From positions 56,846,492 to 56,910,491 of the forward strand of contig NC_052136.2 in NCBI RefSeq assembly GCF_016086655.4: 64,000 nucleotides of DNA, given 5' to 3'. The notes under the pieces are model-generated. The model was given only the letters and a program-made list of their open reading frames with translations. It was not told the DNA's origin and ran no database searches. This stretch comes from Lepeophtheirus salmonis. Its lineage: Eukaryota > Arthropoda > Copepoda > Siphonostomatoida > Caligidae. Shown here in pieces: positions 1-11,467 of this stretch (its first letter is position 1; every line of letters begins with the position of its first letter). The position numbers were made by a program, and so were the translations under genes.

Positions 1-79
1 CAACCAGTTTTCAAATTAAAAAAGATTCTCAAAGCTTAATGGACTTTGATTTATATTATTTAATAAGATCACCTAAGTC

Positions 80-650
80 TCAATTGCAGTCTCTATAAGT
101 GGCCAAAAGAACGAGCCGGCCATTGCTACTGGGTCCATGGCAAATACTATAATTAATTCTTGATCCGACTGATCAGTTTGTGTTTGGTGTTGTGGGGGTT
201 CAGTTGGTTTGTTGTTCGATCAAATCCCAAAAAATATCCATTAGATTAAGATCCGTCAGGTTTGGAGAACCAAATTCCGGCAAGATGAAGTCTTCAAAAT
301 TGTTTTTGAGCCATTTGATTTTTTTTAGAGGTGTGGTAGGGAGCCAAGTACTCCTGCCAAATGTAAGGCCTCCCATTGACAAATCTTCACCTTAGTATCT
401 ACCATGTTCATGTAGACAGAAGTGTTGACCCTGAGGCCTTGGTGAAACATATAAGGAGGTATGACGTGGCCTTCGGACTTTTGACCTCAACCCACATTGA
501 TGATGCCTCAAAATTACCTTTAGAGGCTCAAATTCCTTCCTAGCCTTGCAAACGAACGTTTCAATGAGTCCCCATACCTTGAAAAATCCCGTTGCAGATT
601 CCAGGAAATGATTTGTGTTTTTTCCAAATATTTGGGACAAGGAATCGTCA
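80..650 (-). pseudogene. Degraded Tc1/mariner transposase fragment
   Basis: Minus-strand coding debris in shifting frames: a block like RVNTSVYMNMVDTKVK (the region before the second catalytic Asp), then PEFGSPNLTDLNLMDIFWDL, a decayed version of the SPDLNPxDYxxW catalytic block, then IEQQTN. Several stops and frameshifts disable it. At DNA level it clearly matches the plus-strand copy at 45.98-46.55 kb (shared stretches around TCAGTCGGATCAAGAA and CGTTTGCA). It lies downstream of STAT exon 5 in the direction of transcription, inside the next STAT intron. No intact inverted termini were identified. Confidence 0.8.
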
Positions 651-815
651 ATTGATTTTATTTTATTTTAACAAATCAGTTGTTTAAGTGCCCGCGTTTG
701 GGCAAAAAAATTGCATCAAAGTAAGGATATAAATAACTTACACACCTTGTATGTTAGTGTCACAGTAAATCAATCTGTCCTAGGAAATATATATAGCAAA
801 TGTATATTTGCTTTT

Positions 816-898
816 TTTGGAGAGACCAGGATTTGAACTCACACATATTGATTTTAGGAGAATAACTCTTCCTGAGCACGTTATCCCCTAAGCTATGT
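816..898 (-). repeat. tRNA-derived SINE head (copy 1)
   Basis: Read on the minus strand it carries an A-box-like segment TAGCTTAGGGGATAACG (877-896 region) and a B box GAGTTCAAATCC (827-838), about 40 nt apart as in a tRNA promoter. Between them is TTATTCTCCT, shared with the copies at 23.57, 50.28 and 55.23 kb. No cloverleaf with paired acceptor stem is visible, so it is a tRNA-derived retroposon, not a tRNA gene. Confidence 0.65.
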
Positions 899-1407
899 AT
901 GTTGTTTTACTAAATTTTTTTTTAGAATAAGTAAGATTCTTTTTTTTTTTTTTTTTTTTTTTGTTAATGATAGCCTCTTTTTAAAGGAAACATTATAATA
1001 GTTTTTGAGTACGACAAAAATACTGAAATATAGATAAAAATATGCTTCATTACAGTAGGTGAGTGGTCAAGTATCCACGTTTTAGAATCTCATACTAAAT
1101 TTTATGTGTAATATTTCTTAGAATACCCTACTATGGCCCAGGAGCAAAAGTTTAAAAAATTAATTTTTGTCAAAAATGATATTTTGAGCACACACTAGTA
1201 TAATTATTTATAATTTTTGAAAAAATGAAAACATTCAATAGTTTAATATCTTGTGCACAATCTACCAATTTTTTTTTGAAAAAATAACATCGCCGATATC
1301 TCTCAAATCTCTAAGCAATATATGGGATTGCTCTTTTTATACTCTTGCTTCAGGCCCACGGAAAAAAGTTATATTACATTATACTAAGTAAAGGTAATTA
1401 GACTTAC

Positions 1408-1502
1408 GCTCTGTCGCAGTTCCTCTGCAACCTTGTCTCTCCATTCCTTCCATTGGACATACTCTTGACTCGACTCTGGGAAACGACCACTATCTAGTTG
1501 AA
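1408..1502 (-). CDS. STAT: STAT coding exon 5: coiled-coil domain continues
   Basis: A 95-nt exon with acceptor TTACAG|TT and donor AGAGC|GTAAGT. Its two-base start completes the codon left by exon 4 (Val), giving an uninterrupted frame QLDSGRFPESSQEYV, QWKEWRDKVAEELRQS. The charged, heptad-like pattern with PESS and W residues fits the loop and second helix of the STAT coiled coil (STAT5 region SPQERLSRE to LEAWLQREAQ). Sequence similarity alone is modest; the call depends on strand, both consensus splice sites and perfect phase. No further STAT exon was found in 1-1407, so the gene continues off the left edge. Confidence 0.76.
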
Positions 1503-1737
1503 CTGTAACAAAAGAAATGAAAACGGTTTAGGTTTGATATAAATATGTATAATAGAGGGGGGGGGGGCTAAGCCACCAAATTTTATAAGCATTTAAAACC
1601 AGACTTAAGACATAAATAAAATAGGTTCAGGATGAAGGTTACACTTTTAATATTTAATCATCCCGAGACCATAAATAACCCAATGTTATTACCATTATAA
1701 GATAACTATTACTTATTATCAGAATGATTGTTAAAAT

Positions 1738-2010
1738 AACATTGACACGGCATTACCTTTATTGTATCTCCCAACCTCTCATCTAAACAGAAATAGATAA
1801 AGACTCAAAATCATTTGGAAGTTAGACAATTATTTCATCTATAGAATTATTATTGAGTAAATGTTCATATCTTTCCATAGCTTAATAAAAACTAATTCGT
1901 ATCCAACCAATCAGTTTTAAAAACACTGATTAGAGGGGGGAAAGAAGAAACTTCATCAGCTGATAACCATATACAGTGTTTATTTTTGTGTTTATGAGAG
2001 CGGCGTTACA
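1738..2010 (+). repeat. Unnamed interspersed repeat, copy A (partner at 37988-38205)
   Basis: Starts CACGGCATTACCTTTATTGT; the partner starts CACGGCGTTACATTTATTGT. Similarity continues through a C/T-rich stretch, an ACCAATCAG-like block and an ACTGATTAG..GGGG block to an ACAGTGT/ACACTAT end. Overall identity looks about 65-70% with indels. No coding capacity was seen. Confidence 0.55.
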
Positions 2011-2389
2011 TCGCTAGCACAAAAATATAAAGTATACTTGGTATCAACCCTCGATTTTTTTGCTTCTTTTCTTCTTATCACTATTCTAAACGTTGATTGG
2101 TGAAATTATAAGCCCCTTTTAAACTCTGAACAATTCTCAATAATCATTAAACAATAGTTCCATAGTTGGCAAAAATTGGTCATCTACCATCTAATTTTTA
2201 ACTCTTTTTTTCTGTTTATTTATAGGAGGAAAGTTGGTTGTTACAATAAAAGTCCTGACGTGTGAGATAACACCATGTAGAATAACCTCATAATGCAACT
2301 GTTTATATAAATGCCGCTCCAATCACTAATCATGATAAATAAAGTCCATGTTCAATTTAGATAAAATATTTTTTATAACAAGTATTGAG

Positions 2390-2565
2390 CAATACTACCA
2401 GGTTTTTAAGATCTGGAAAATCCCTCGATCGTTTTTATGACTCGGAAAAGTTCGGTTACCCGAAGCCGGTTTAGGTCTAAGATATTTTTTTATAATACAA
2501 GTTTAATTATACTGTACCGGGATGATCCTGGTTCAAGACCCGTTCTATCTCTAGTCTTAATATAT
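2390..2565 (-). repeat. Unnamed interspersed repeat, copy A (inverted partner at 37705-37885)
   Basis: The reverse complement reads AGAGATAGAACGGGTCTTG, then a GGTACAGTATAATTAAA block, a CCGAACTTTTCCGAGTCAT block and GGGATTTTCCAGATC. Each of these blocks has a counterpart in the same order at 37.7-37.88 kb. No coding capacity was seen. The position about 380 bp from the 1738-2010 repeat mirrors the neighbouring arrangement at 37.7-38.2 kb, although with a different relative orientation. Confidence 0.6.
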
Positions 2566-5500
2566 ATTTCAAATATGTTTATACATTCTATTGTGTAGAC
2601 AAACCATGAAATACAACATAAGCAAAAATAATATATTTTCTTCTAATTATCTCATTTTTCTCGTCCCAAATCGATTCAAAACAAAATCCTTTTTAAAAAT
2701 CTTCACATAACATTAGGATTTCCATTACTTTTAGTAATGGTATATAATTCAAGTATCACTGTTTCTCTTTGGTATGAAGAAATATTCAATGTCAGATTTA
2801 AGTCGTATAGACCTCAATATGGCGTTGTTTCATGTAAAAACCAGTAGGTCAGTGAAAGTATACTGAATTTATTTCAAAGGATATTAGGTAAAGCGAAAGG
2901 ATTTGTAGTTTCATCAGTTTTTGTTCTTCACCTTGTGTTTTTAGTTAGGTAATGATTATTACTATTATTATATATGATGAATGATAATGCACTTTTCTGT
3001 ATTTTTTTTTCTTTCTTTCTCTGAAAACTTCCTAGGAATTTGGCTGAGCTGTTGTTCATATAATATCATGTACAACATAGAAATAATAAAATACAAAGTT
3101 TTTTTTTACGATTTCTTCGAAAGATCCTTCCTTTTTCTCTGGATTTGTTAAAAAGAGTTCATTCCTCCTTGCCATGGATTTTTTTATTAGGAGGAAACTA
3201 TTAAGATGGACACTTTTATTCCTAACATATATGTGCACTGTTTATGACGTATTATTAATATGTTATTTATCATTTCTATAAAAGTACATAAAGTGTACTT
3301 TTCCAAGTATGTACATAGATACAAAGACTCCATTTTCTTATAATGATTACTATGATGGTTATTTGCAATAAAGAGTTTAGAGCATAACTTGTGATCAGTA
3401 ATATACAGTAATTCTAATTTAATGGGACGATATTAAGGGTGTAATTTTTTAATTCTGTTCAGTCCTAAATCTGAAGAATGCGTCCGAATCAGATGCCAAA
3501 GCCGTCCCATAGAAATATCGTAATGATTGAAATTCTAGTAAATATTATATATATGTTAAGGGTTTACTTTTGGTGCATTTTAAAGTTCAAGAGTTCACAG
3601 TTGAATCTGAAAATGACATACCTATTATAAATGGGTCATCATAAAAAATAAATATATCACAATCTCTTAACAGATGGTGATAATTAAAAGTCTTTAGTAT
3701 AATTCAATTAGGGTTTATGAGATGAAACAATTTCAACAAATTATATCCTACAAATTAAAATAGACATAAAATGAGTTGAATCCAGAGCTATAGTCTTAAA
3801 TACATTTAGAGATGTATTCATTTAAAATCATTAATTTAAGTATTTGAAGTAAGATTTTTTTGAAGACAGCAATTTATTTAATTATATGAATCCAAGATCT
3901 ACATAAATTCAATCATTCTTATCAGATATTATGTAGAGATAATAATTTTTACTTTTGTTTCAATTACTCGGAACTGCTTTGACTCAGCCACGAAACAATT
4001 TGACATCACAATGCTATTCTATAAATCTATTTGAAGACTATTCCAGTCAATAGCATTTCAACAAATTTCATTCCAATGCACCCCTGTCAAATGATGCAAC
4101 TGCCTCTGTAAACTTTTGCAAACTTCTTAAAGTGTCTAATCTGTCCAACAAACATGCTTAATGAGATGTGTAATTATTTAAAATAATAAAAAATACGATG
4201 AAGATTGCGACTGACGCCTTTGTACTAAGCGTCACCTTATCAAGAAATATTTCTCGAGGAAGGAGTATGGAATTTGGATAAAATTTTATTAATTGATAGC
4301 AACAGAATCAATCATTTGAACAACATATAAATTACAGCAAAAAGAAAGAAAAACTGACTTAATAACTATAAAAATATTTTTCTCCAAAAAATTAGTTTTA
4401 CACTTCACAAACAGCTTTTGTGTAATACCTTGAAGAAAAGTTTGTGATAGGTATCATTATTAATACTACCATTGTAGTATTAATGAATTTTGTGGATGTA
4501 TGTTAGAGCGGTTTGATTTTCAATTTTTTTCGAATTTCGATTACAGTTAGCGCAGGAAAAGTTGTCATATGGTATGGAAATGACCTATGCAAAATCGTAT
4601 TCTCTTACGTGGTCAACTTTAGGTCCCACATCTCTATCAAATTATGAGAAAATGCAAAAACCATTTACTTCGTCAACATGGATACTCAAAAATAACTTTT
4701 TATTTATTTTGCTTAAAATAGTTTTGATAGACAAATTTTGTAACCTTACAAGAGTGTTTAAAAGTTTTTTTGTAAAATTGTCCTATGGAACAAAAAAAGA
4801 GAAAAAAGCTTTGGAAAATTATATGATTGATTAATGTAAAATACTGATTAATGATGTAGTATTGGTGACTTGTACACTCTGCTTACTATAAAAGCTATTT
4901 ATTGTACACAAAATAGGTACTCTAATATGTAGAATGTACATACACATATGTAAATAAACTCAAATACCTACATGTATATGTTTGTTAATTTTGAAATAAT
5001 TATTATCAACATTAACTCAATTACGTCGGTTTTAATTATATGTACTGCACTCTACAGCAACATCTCCCTCTCCTTTTGGAAAGAGCCATCACGCAATCAT
5101 CACAAAACCAAATCATGCATAACTTATAATTTCCCTCGGGAAAAGCAATCCGCCCCTCCTAACCTTGAATCACCTACCTAAATATGTATGTTATAGTACT
5201 TTTAAAGCTTATTATTCAAATAATAATAATAAAATTAAAACTCATCATCATTGATGGAAGTGTAGCCCTGTATACCTTTGTATGTCTGGATCTTGGTTAC
5301 TCACATACAAACATACAAGAAGTACATATATAATCATACCTAATAATCATAATTCGGCGTTACTTAATCACCGGGTTAAAGAAAAAGAAAGATATATAAT
5401 ATGTATAAGTATTTTGAGCTGTGATCACGCAACATCCGATCACATTTATATATATATATAAATATTATTCTACCTATTTTTTTATTCCTTTAAAAAAATG

Positions 5501-8500
5501 AATCCTACTCAAAAACAAAAGAAAATACATCTTTGACTGTATTTTCAATTGAGCTAATATACATAAGTACAAACTTCTCTCTACAACAGAGGTGCCACTA
5601 GCCCCCTTTTTTGGGGGTGGGGGGCTTAAGGCTCTGGTTCAAATTCATTATATAGTGAGACTGTGTTGGACCTTTGGAATTTGTTAATCAAAATATGTAA
5701 TGTGTATTATTAAAATGCATAAAGTGGATGTTTTCGCTTGGAAAAATTATGGAATCAGGCCCCAAAATTTCAATGCATACAGCTAAAAAATCTCACAATG
5801 TAATGAATCCGAACCCGAGACAAAATAGATAATAAAATTAGTATAATATCAAAAATTAATGTAAACAAACAGGGCAACGATTCGAATAGAAGAATTGCTA
5901 ATCACTACTCTTTTATTAATTATCATTAGAAAAGATGGATTATTCATAATAGAAAATACTCATGGATTGTCGAAGGACTCGAATATGAGGAAATATCATA
6001 ACTCCATCATTATTCAAACAGAAAAAACCTTTAATGCATTTTATAGTAATAAAAATTGCATATTTTGATTTTAAAAATTCAAAGGGAACATCAATTTCAA
6101 TCATAAATATACAATAACAACGTATAAACTTCATTTATTAATATATCAAGCAGCAATATCCTGGAGGTGAAATAGCTCTAAGACAAAATGTTTTTAGGGA
6201 AAATGTCCTGAGGCAAAATATTTTATTGCAAAATTACCAGAAACCGTTACAAACAACGAGGATTTTGCATAATCTGGTGATTTGAATTATTCCGTTGTGC
6301 GGTGTTTATATCATAACGCGAATTTTTTCATCTATGAAAAGTATTCAAATATTATTTTCCGATATATAGGAAAATCCGTTTCGTTTACTAATAAGATCAT
6401 TGGTTTTTCAAAATAATAGTGTAATATTGATAGGATGGAAGAGTTGTTGAACTTTTATGTTTCCAAAAACGGAGCTATGCGGAAAAAACTTGCACAGCTT
6501 GTAATTTGTGTTTACAGACTCTACAAGTTTCAATTTATACGTTTCTAACCATCGTGTTATTTAGCTACAACACTTGTTATTTTAGTTATCAAAGAGATAT
6601 ATCATTTAATTTCGAATTATTAAAACTCATTTAAACTTTATAGTGTCACACAAACTACCTATGAATCAGTAATTAATCAGTCTAAAATTACTCAATTAAT
6701 GTATGAACCATCTAAGGAATATTCAACTATTGCATTTTCTAATTCAAAAGTAATGTACATCTTCATTTCAATTTTTTGTTTGCAACTTATTAAAAAAAAA
6801 AGATCCTATGTTATATGTTGTGTAGTGGAATTGATTAATAATTTCAAGTATTCATATACTAAAGGAAAATAATTTTATATAAAATTATCTAGCGCCGTTT
6901 GAAACTGCGTTATGCAGGGATCTTATGTACTTTAATCAATTCCAAAAATGATTATTCATGTTCTATAAACATATTTAACTTATACTAATATTGATGAACA
7001 ACATATCAGTAGAGGGACGATCCACATAAAACAATATTTAAAAAAGAAGTTATATCTATATATAGGAAGTATACAGCAACCGTCACACAATGCAATAACT
7101 GCAATTGATTCATATATGTTGTATGTAGATATATAGTCACAACATGGACAGTGGACACGTATGAAAAAAAACATGTCACATAATTGAATATACAAGGGGG
7201 AGGGAGAAGAGCACATGAATCCACCACCATATAGAGGCGATAATGATCTACAACAACCAGCCAGGTAATTATAGACCTTTGCTCAGAAGGGAGGAGTTGG
7301 CCAATAATAAAAAATGAAGATAAAGCCTAGAGGAGAATTTCATTGCATATCATTTCATAAGATACAATATCAGAGGAAGAATTTAATAAATTACTTCTAT
7401 AAATATGATTATTTTATATCTCTACTAGCAGAAGGTGCCTGCGTAGCAGGACTGAATAGAAGAGCATAGAAACAAAGAATGAAGGTAGAAGAAAATCGAC
7501 ATTTTTTTGTTGGAGCAACGGGAAAAAGTTGAAATATGCCTTATTGCCCTATGGACCTTTCCTATTGTCTATATTGTTGTTCGTGGATTTTATGGTGTAG
7601 GATTTCATAGTTTTACTTTGCCTCTTTGTCCGATACTCCACAGGGTCTTTATGACCTTAGAGGCTCAAAAAATAGAAATATGCTTGATTATTTGACTTGC
7701 ACAATTTTGGACTAATTTTTTTGACCATTTTGGATTCCATGACTCATAGCAACAAAAAAAGAGGTATATAAGATATGATAAAAAATTTAGGGAGATCCTC
7801 AAGCCGCATATAACTATTACAGATATCAATAAATGACTAGTTACAATCCTGGATAATTCGAAGAATTGATTAAAATTTGATGTTTTTTCAGAAACTTACA
7901 AATGTTTTTTTTTTTTTTTTTTTTAAATGAAGAGTGTTATATTACATATTAATAAATGAATAATGAGAAAAGTAGCTACGCCATTGCGTGATACATAAAT
8001 AGAGTTGGAACAATAGTACATACATACATTTATACATAAATTGTCACTTTGAAATATAGAAATTATAATGGTGGCAGTGGATGTCATCCAACAACACTAC
8101 CACTGGGAAGGAACCAATTCAAGATTACAAGTTAATTATTCAACTGTTATATAATATCATATCATTTCCTTTAGTGTAAAAAAATACGATCCAACAAAAA
8201 CAAAATACATGGCATTATATACTTGTAGTACATTTGAATCGGTCTTTGAAGAACGTACCAAATCATTTTCACTTGGATTAAAGTAGTAAAATACTTTACA
8301 TTGCCAATTGAATTCGTTCAGTATCGGTCACTATTATAACTATTGGGATATCCAAAATCCAGGAGAATAGTTTGTCATCACTCTTTATTAGGGCTTAATT
8401 AGTGAGGTTATATCAGTCCTTAATATGAAATTTAAGACTGGTAGAACTTCCTTTGATGAATGTATTACTTTCACTAGTAGATATTCAATTTAAAAAAATA

Positions 8501-9239
8501 CCAGTACAACGTTAGTTTATTATTGAAATTACTTCTGTAAACACTCAACTATCTTTCATGCACAGCAAGAGTTTCCCAATAGTCCAGCATGATGGCACCA
8601 ATGGATAATATATATTATGACGTCATCTAGCGAAATTGTTCTATGAGATGAATTTATGACCAATTTGCTTGCGTATTTAAGATACAGGAGAGGACGTCAA
8701 AATTTTGAGACTTATATTAATTAGACTATTTATAATAATTAATACAACTAACTAATCGGGGCGTTAGTACCTTTTTTTAGGGGGCTCATACTCCCTCAAC
8801 TGTTACTAAAAATCCCCAAAAACTATACACCTAAGTAACTACAGTGTGCAATGTAAAATCGTGGACTTGATTTCAAATCAATCTAGATTACTTTAGTGTT
8901 AATATTTTAAAATACTAGGATACATTATTAAAAGTAGGGACTCTTCCAGTTAATACTCAATAAAATATCTACTATTTACTATATACATAGTATATCCCAG
9001 GGATTCTCATCCTTATTTTAGAAATGTACTACATGTAAAATATTTATTTAACCCAAGTACCACCATACCAGAACAAAACATTTATAGCTTAGTGATAGGG
9101 GTGTCCGTAGAATTCTATTATTATTACTAATATATATATTTTTTTGGGGGGTGGGGAACTTGGCTTTAGGAATTTTTATTAATATGAAATCAAAATATAT
9201 ATATATATTTTTTGAAACATAGAAACAATAAATTTTTTC

Positions 9240-9625
9240 GAAAAAAATTTCTAAATTTAAAAAAATTATTAAAAAATTCACAGCTATTCAGAAAAACAAA
9301 ATAATATTTTTTTCAAAAATCCATAGCTATTCTTAAAAATTAAGTTTTTAGGAAAATAATTTAAAATCCATAGCTTTTCACAAAAAAAATCAAATGTTAA
9401 ATTTTTTGAAAAAAATTCAAATAATAAATTCTAAGAAAAAATATTTCAAATGTTAAATTTTGCGGAGAAAAATTTAAAAATCCATAGCTACTCACAAAAT
9501 CAAAATTAATTACATTTTTTCAAAAAAAATTCAACTATTACATTTTTTAGTAAAAAACAAAAATTTCCTTCATTTGAGAGGCTACAACCCCTCCAGCCCA
9601 CCCTTTGCAGACACCTCTGAGTTAT
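9240..9625 (-). repeat. GC-head plus A/T-tail degenerate repeat (copy 1)
   Basis: On the minus strand it begins with a G-rich head (GGTGTCTGCAAAGGGTGGGC) and runs into an A/T tract built from decayed units around AGCTATGGATTTTT; the plus-strand form ATCCATAGCT occurs at about 9319, 9366 and 9480. The head resembles the start of the block at 14.9 kb, and the unit resembles the blocks at 19.7-19.96 and 38.57-38.79 kb. Confidence 0.5.
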
Positions 9626-9887
9626 GTACTACTTGTGAAACATTATTTCAAAATCCCAAGTACCCCCCCCGCCTGGCATACGTGTACCTCCATTTGAGTA
9701 CCCAAATGGTTTATCCCATACTAAATGATAATTTCATGAAATGTTTCTATAAATTACGTTGATGAACCTATTTTTGAACAATTAGAGATGGGATCTCTCT
9801 TTTTTTAAATTGGATTATGTTTGACCGTACATATTCCACATAATTATTTTATGTGTATGTTCAATGTTCAACGGTTAAAGCCCCAAA

Positions 9888-9921
<34 letters not shown>

Positions 9922-10890
9922 TGAACAACATTGCATGTTATTTGGATCCCGTGATCAGGGTGGTTTTTGTAGTAAGACCTTAGACCAAACAGATTATGTG
10001 TTTACATTTTATTATGATAATCATTTTTAATTTAAGGAATTGAAGGCTAATTATTATTGATACACCCTTGACCAAAAAAATAAAAGAGGTCAGACAAAAA
10101 CGTTTTAATCCTTGTATCTATCTCATAACAACCATGAGGCAAGTCCAGGGATTGAATATGAAGGTCAAAGAATATAGTTGAAATTGAGTGCCTAACATAT
10201 ATGAAATAGTCCATTCTGACTAACTTTTTAAATAATTCTAATATCAATATATATTATTTACAACTAATTATAATCATAATTGATATATTTATGTCTTTTT
10301 TTTTGTCAAGCCCTAGTTAATAAAAGGTTAAATAATAAAAAAACATTTTTGTATTTGATTATGTCATTCTTAAATAAATAATATTATTAATAAGGAAGGA
10401 ATCGGGATAGGAATTGACTAAAATTTTTTTATCAGTACATCTCTGGTTTATACCTCTACATATTATGTAGATTCAAAAATAAGATAATGCCAGAGTAGAA
10501 TAAATGCTTAAATAATGTCTCAATATACATAATCCAATCACAGTCTTGCAGTTTTTTTCCCTTTTTTATGGTATGGCTTGATTGATATATGGTCGCAAGA
10601 TTTGATTTTTGATTTTTTTGCTCCTTCCTATTTGATAGCTTATTTTATTAGAGCCATGATTTGATGAAACAAATTCTATCTTTGAATGTTATCTCGTCAG
10701 TTACACGACATGGGGTGTGGTAATAGAGAAGAAGAAAACAAGAAAGGATTCAATGGTCAAACTTATATGTATAAATAAGGTCATTTTAAATTATGAACAT
10801 AGATACAATTGCGTGTTTCATATCCTTTATTCAGATCACTTGTGCCTGGCGGTGTATGTGTGAGGTCACTACTGTCTACCATGAACTTAC

Positions 10891-11122
10891 CTGAAAGTTG
10901 ATGATGTTTATAATAATTGATGGAATGATGCTCTTGCATCTGTCGTATTTTTTCTATTTCAATTCCTGTGTCTTGAGTGAGTTTTTTGAGGGTATTCAGC
11001 TGATGTTGGACTTGATACATGGCTTCATTGTTGTTATTATTGTTAGGGAGACCCGGGTGTTGAGACGTTGAGCTTCCTCCATTTCCACCCCCACTCCCCC
11101 CATGAACAACTCCTCCATCTCT
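10891..11122 (-). CDS. STAT: STAT coding exon 4: Gly/Asn-rich linker and start of coiled-coil domain
   Basis: A 232-nt exon, acceptor TTGTAG|AGA and donor TTTCAG|GTAAGT, read in phase 0 and leaving phase 1. The first ~33 residues are a flexible linker (GGSGGGNGGSS, then six Asn in a row at about 11024-11041) that replaces the short N-domain/coiled-coil linker of STAT5. The remainder, from MYQVQHQLNTLKKL through TQDTGIEIEKIRQMQE, matches the first coiled-coil helix of STAT5 ([20 protein letters not shown]). The coiled coil is the docking surface for receptors and regulators in known STATs. The Asn run uses mixed AAT/AAC codons, so it is not a simple triplet microsatellite. Confidence 0.92.
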
Positions 11123-11377
11123 CTACAAGTACATAAGATAATAGTGTTAAGGACAGATGCATCTCAAGAACTCTAGGGAAAGAGTAGTCTGAAATGTTTT
11201 CGTTAAGGGTCTAAAAATACTTTATTACATGGGATAGGAGAAATGTCATTTTATGATTTAGTATATAAAAATACATTGATGGGGGTAAAGGAACGTCGTA
11301 CCGGAAATTTATTACTAGGAGACCGGAAAAAGCTATGAACCACTGAAATATATAATTAAAAGGAACGGATATCTTAC
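11123..11377 (-). other. Short STAT intron between coding exons 3 and 4
   Basis: A 255-bp intron with GTAAGA donor and TTGTAG acceptor on the minus strand. It is the only compact intron in the visible part of the gene. Nothing else is recognised in it. Confidence 0.85.
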
Positions 11378-11467
11378 CATTTCGGCTTTTTGGATGAGCG
11401 TCATTTCAGTATGTAGGCATTGTCGTATAATTTGATACAGATAAATTGGATTATGAATATATCGTCT
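11378..11467 (-). CDS. STAT: STAT coding exon 3: end of N-domain
   Basis: A 90-nt phase 0-0 exon bounded by TTTCCAG|AGA and GAAATG|GTAAGA. It encodes 30 residues starting RRYIHNPIYLYQIIRQ and continuing CLHTEMTLIQKAEM. This corresponds to the last helices of the STAT5 N-domain (the segment containing CPLELVRCIRHIL and NEQRLVREA). It is far too short to be called as an open frame alone; it is recognised by its position-specific match and because its phase fits both neighbours. It lies only 255 bp upstream (in transcription) of exon 4 but 10.4 kb downstream of exon 2. Confidence 0.9.

Larger units (their letters stand above)
1503..10890 (-). other. STAT intron between coding exons 4 and 5 (9.4 kb)
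   Basis: No additional exon with STAT similarity was found here and the flanking exons join in phase, so I treat the interval as one intron. It holds the repeats at 1738-2010 and 2390-2565, an A/T-rich repeat block at 9240-9625, an A21/AT tract at 9884-9922, and otherwise AT-rich DNA with only short, non-conserved open frames. A somewhat GC-richer stretch at 7430-7770 contains a repeated GAAATATGC motif but no recognisable protein. Confidence 0.7.

Noticed and set aside
816..898. Possible tRNA gene (A and B boxes on the minus strand)
   Set aside because: No paired acceptor stem or plausible anticodon arm, and related sequences recur with a common tail, so it is SINE-derived.
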